From an uncultured Ignavibacteria bacterium (lineage in GTDB: Bacteria > Bacteroidota > Ignavibacteria > Ignavibacteriales > Melioribacteraceae), in assembly GCA_937930275.1 (NCBI GenBank), contig CALGLM010000495.1, forward strand, positions 1 to 6,823: a stretch of DNA of 6,823 nt, in the 5' to 3' direction. The position numbers and the translations under genes were made by a program. This document shows, piece after piece, positions 5,693-6,823 of this stretch (position 1 is its first letter; each line of letters starts with the position of its first letter). The notes below the pieces were generated by a model. It did not search any database. It was not told the DNA's origin and worked only from the letters and a program-made list of their open reading frames with translations.

Positions 5693-6640
5693 ATGAAGAT
5701 AAAAACTAAGATAACGGATTTATTAAATATTCAACTGCCCATTATTCAAGGCGGAATGGTTTGGGTTAGCGGATATAAGTTGGTTTCGGCTGTATCAAAT
5801 AACGGCGGATTGGGTTTAATTGGTGCCGGAAGTATGAAAGAGGAATTGCTAAAGGAACATATAGAAAAATGTTTTATGGTTTGTGATAAACCGTTTGGTG
5901 TTAATATTCCCCTTTTAAGAGAAGATTCCGAAAAGTTGATTGATACTTCGTTAAAATGCGGAATAAAAATATTTTTTACCTCGGCAGGACATCCGGGGAA
6001 ATATATTGAAAAACTTAAAAAGAATAATGCAATTGTTGTTCATGTTGTTTCAAATTTAAAACAAGCAATTAAAGCAGAAAGCGTGGGTTGCGATGCTGTT
6101 GTGTGTGAAGGAGTAGAAGCAGGCGGACATAACGGAAGTGATGAATTAACAACGTTTTCCTTGATTCCGTTGCTTAGAAATAATTTAAAAATTCCTTTTA
6201 TTGCCGCGGGGGGAATTACTGACGGTTACGGTATTTATAGTGCGCTTAGTTTGGGTGCAGAAGGTGTTCAAATAGGTACTCGTTTTGCCGCAACAACCGA
6301 GTCTTCGGCTAATGAAATATACAAACAGAAAATTGTTGAAGCCGGAGAAACAGGAACAGCACTGATATTCAGAAAAATCGGGTTGATAAGGACTTTAAAA
6401 AATGCATTTTCGGAAGTTGTAAAAAAAGCCGAAGATAACGGGGCTACTATTGAGGAATTAAAAGAGTTATTGGGCACAAAAAAAGAATTCGTCTCAATTT
6501 TTTGTGATGATTTTAATAACGGTTTGCCGGAAGCCGGGCAAGGCGTAGGAAATATTAACGAAATTATTCCGGTAAAGAAATTAATAAACCGATTGGTGGA
6601 GCAATATATTGCCGCAAAAAATAGAATGGATAACTTATAA
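5693..6640 (+). CDS. FMN-dependent nitronate monooxygenase / FabK-like TIM-barrel protein
   Basis: This 315-residue protein belongs to the nitronate monooxygenase (2-nitropropane dioxygenase) / FabK flavoprotein superfamily, with an FMN-binding TIM barrel. It opens with L-P-I-I-Q-G-G-M-V-W-V-S (15-26) and N-N-G-G-L-G-L-I-G-A-G (36-46), the first flavin-contact region. It then shows V-C-E-G-V-E-A-G-G-H146-N-G (137-148) with the conserved histidine, A-A-G-G-I-T-D-G (171-178), and G-V-Q-I-G-T-R-F (191-198), which bind the FMN phosphate. The late A-G-Q-G-V-G-x-I segment (281-288) is shared with FabK. Class I nitronate monooxygenases oxidise toxic alkyl nitronates such as propionate 3-nitronate, while FabK reduces enoyl-ACP; sequence inspection alone cannot separate them here. 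No signal peptide is seen. The ATG follows a purine-rich GAAGAAA (5684-5690). It is divergent from the metK operon, and nothing indicates a shared role. Confidence 0.9.
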   Translation: MKIKTKITDLLNIQLPIIQGGMVWVSGYKLVSAVSNNGGLGLIGAGSMKEELLKEHIEKCFMVCDKPFGVNIPLLREDSEKLIDTSLKCGIKIFFTSAGHPGKYIEKLKKNNAIVVHVVSNLKQAIKAESVGCDAVVCEGVEAGGHNGSDELTTFSLIPLLRNNLKIPFIAAGGITDGYGIYSALSLGAEGVQIGTRFAATTESSANEIYKQKIVEAGETGTALIFRKIGLIRTLKNAFSEVVKKAEDNGATIEELKELLGTKKEFVSIFCDDFNNGLPEAGQGVGNINEIIPVKKLINRLVEQYIAAKNRMDNL

Positions 6641-6699
6641 TTATTCCCCAAAACAACTTTTACTAATTTACTTATTTGCTTTTTATTAAGATATTATAG

Positions 6700-6823
6700 A
6701 TGAATAACTCGCAATCGTTAAAAGTAATTGAAGAACTACTGACTAATATAAAAAAAGGCAAATTGCTTGATACATCTTATAACAAGCTTGGTGTATTATA
6801 TGCCGAAACGAGTGATTATTTAA
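6700..6823 (+). CDS. N-terminus of a probable tetratricopeptide-repeat protein (partial)
   Basis: An open frame starts at ATG 6700 and runs off the right edge after 41 complete codons. The first 20 residues are helical and charged. From about residue 25 the pattern S-Y-N-K-L-G-V-L-Y-A-E-T-S-D-Y-L has the spacing of helix A of a TPR unit (x-Y-x-x-L-G-x-L-Y-x-x-x-x-D-Y), normally followed by K-A-L-x-Y-Y. Proteins that begin this way are often TPR adaptors, or sensors with TPRs ahead of a kinase or cyclase domain; which one applies cannot be known here. No signal peptide is visible. The ribosome-binding site is weak (AAGATATTATAG before the ATG), and the 59-base gap after the monooxygenase shows no hairpin, so co-transcription is possible. 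Only about half a repeat is seen, so the call is tentative. Confidence 0.5.
   Translation, partial: MNNSQSLKVIEELLTNIKKGKLLDTSYNKLGVLYAETSDYL

Noticed and set aside
6404..6435. TTCGG / CCGAA inverted repeat within the monooxygenase gene
   Set aside because: It has a short stem with a long A-rich loop inside a conserved coding region; no sign of a transcriptional role.
6268..6651. Minus-strand open frame opposite the end of the monooxygenase gene
   Set aside because: It is a shadow of a conserved flavoprotein gene; the Phe/Ser/Pro-rich translation matches no family.
1..6823. Search for a defence island, mobile element, CRISPR array or structural RNA
   Set aside because: All complete genes are recognisable metabolic, hydrolase or ligand-binding families. 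No transposase, integrase, direct-repeat array or tRNA-like fold was seen on either strand.

Overview
The window is AT-rich and densely coded. It has six complete protein genes, two partial genes at its edges, and no gap longer than about 130 bases. It reads as an ordinary chromosomal segment of a low-GC bacterium, most likely from the Bacteroidota / Ignavibacteriota / Chlorobi side of the tree. That guess rests on the overall look of the proteins and on the Q-rich signal-peptide junction of the secreted hydrolase. Against a typical Bacteroidota member, the four minus-strand genes all have recognisable Shine-Dalgarno sequences, and the S-adenosylhomocysteine hydrolase is of the archaeal/thermophile type. 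These two points favour an Ignavibacteria- or Kapabacteria-like lineage, but the assignment is inference only. I see no mobile element, CRISPR array, tRNA, rRNA or phage gene.

Layout from left to right. Positions 1-748 (plus strand) hold the C-terminal end of one GyrI-like effector-binding protein, followed after 10 bases by a complete second, divergent GyrI-like protein. A hairpin at 754-776 lies between this pair and a convergent minus-strand gene. That gene (797-2065) encodes a secreted or periplasmic serine hydrolase of the class C beta-lactamase / penicillin-binding-protein fold. A second, similar hairpin (2092-2112) with a long U-tract separates it from the three-gene minus-strand operon at 2133-5566. 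In transcription order the operon encodes a sugar-1-phosphate nucleotidyltransferase, S-adenosylmethionine synthetase (metK) and S-adenosylhomocysteine hydrolase (ahcY). A 126-base divergent intergenic region (5567-5692) carries a reasonable promoter for the operon. On its other side is a plus-strand FMN-dependent nitronate monooxygenase / FabK-like gene (5693-6640). The window ends inside a plus-strand gene starting at 6700, whose visible N-terminus looks like a tetratricopeptide-repeat protein.

The functional core is the activated-methyl cycle. MetK makes S-adenosylmethionine from methionine and ATP, methyltransferases turn it into S-adenosylhomocysteine, and AhcY removes that inhibitory product. 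The two genes are separated by only nine bases, and the ahcY ribosome-binding site overlaps the metK stop codon, so coupled expression is likely. The nucleotidyltransferase in front of them is the less expected operon member. I found no convincing undescribed system. The points most worth checking are the archaeal-type AhcY (possible alternative substrate), the nucleotidyltransferase-metK-ahcY arrangement, the tandem GyrI-like pair, and the serine hydrolase gene fenced by two look-alike hairpins.
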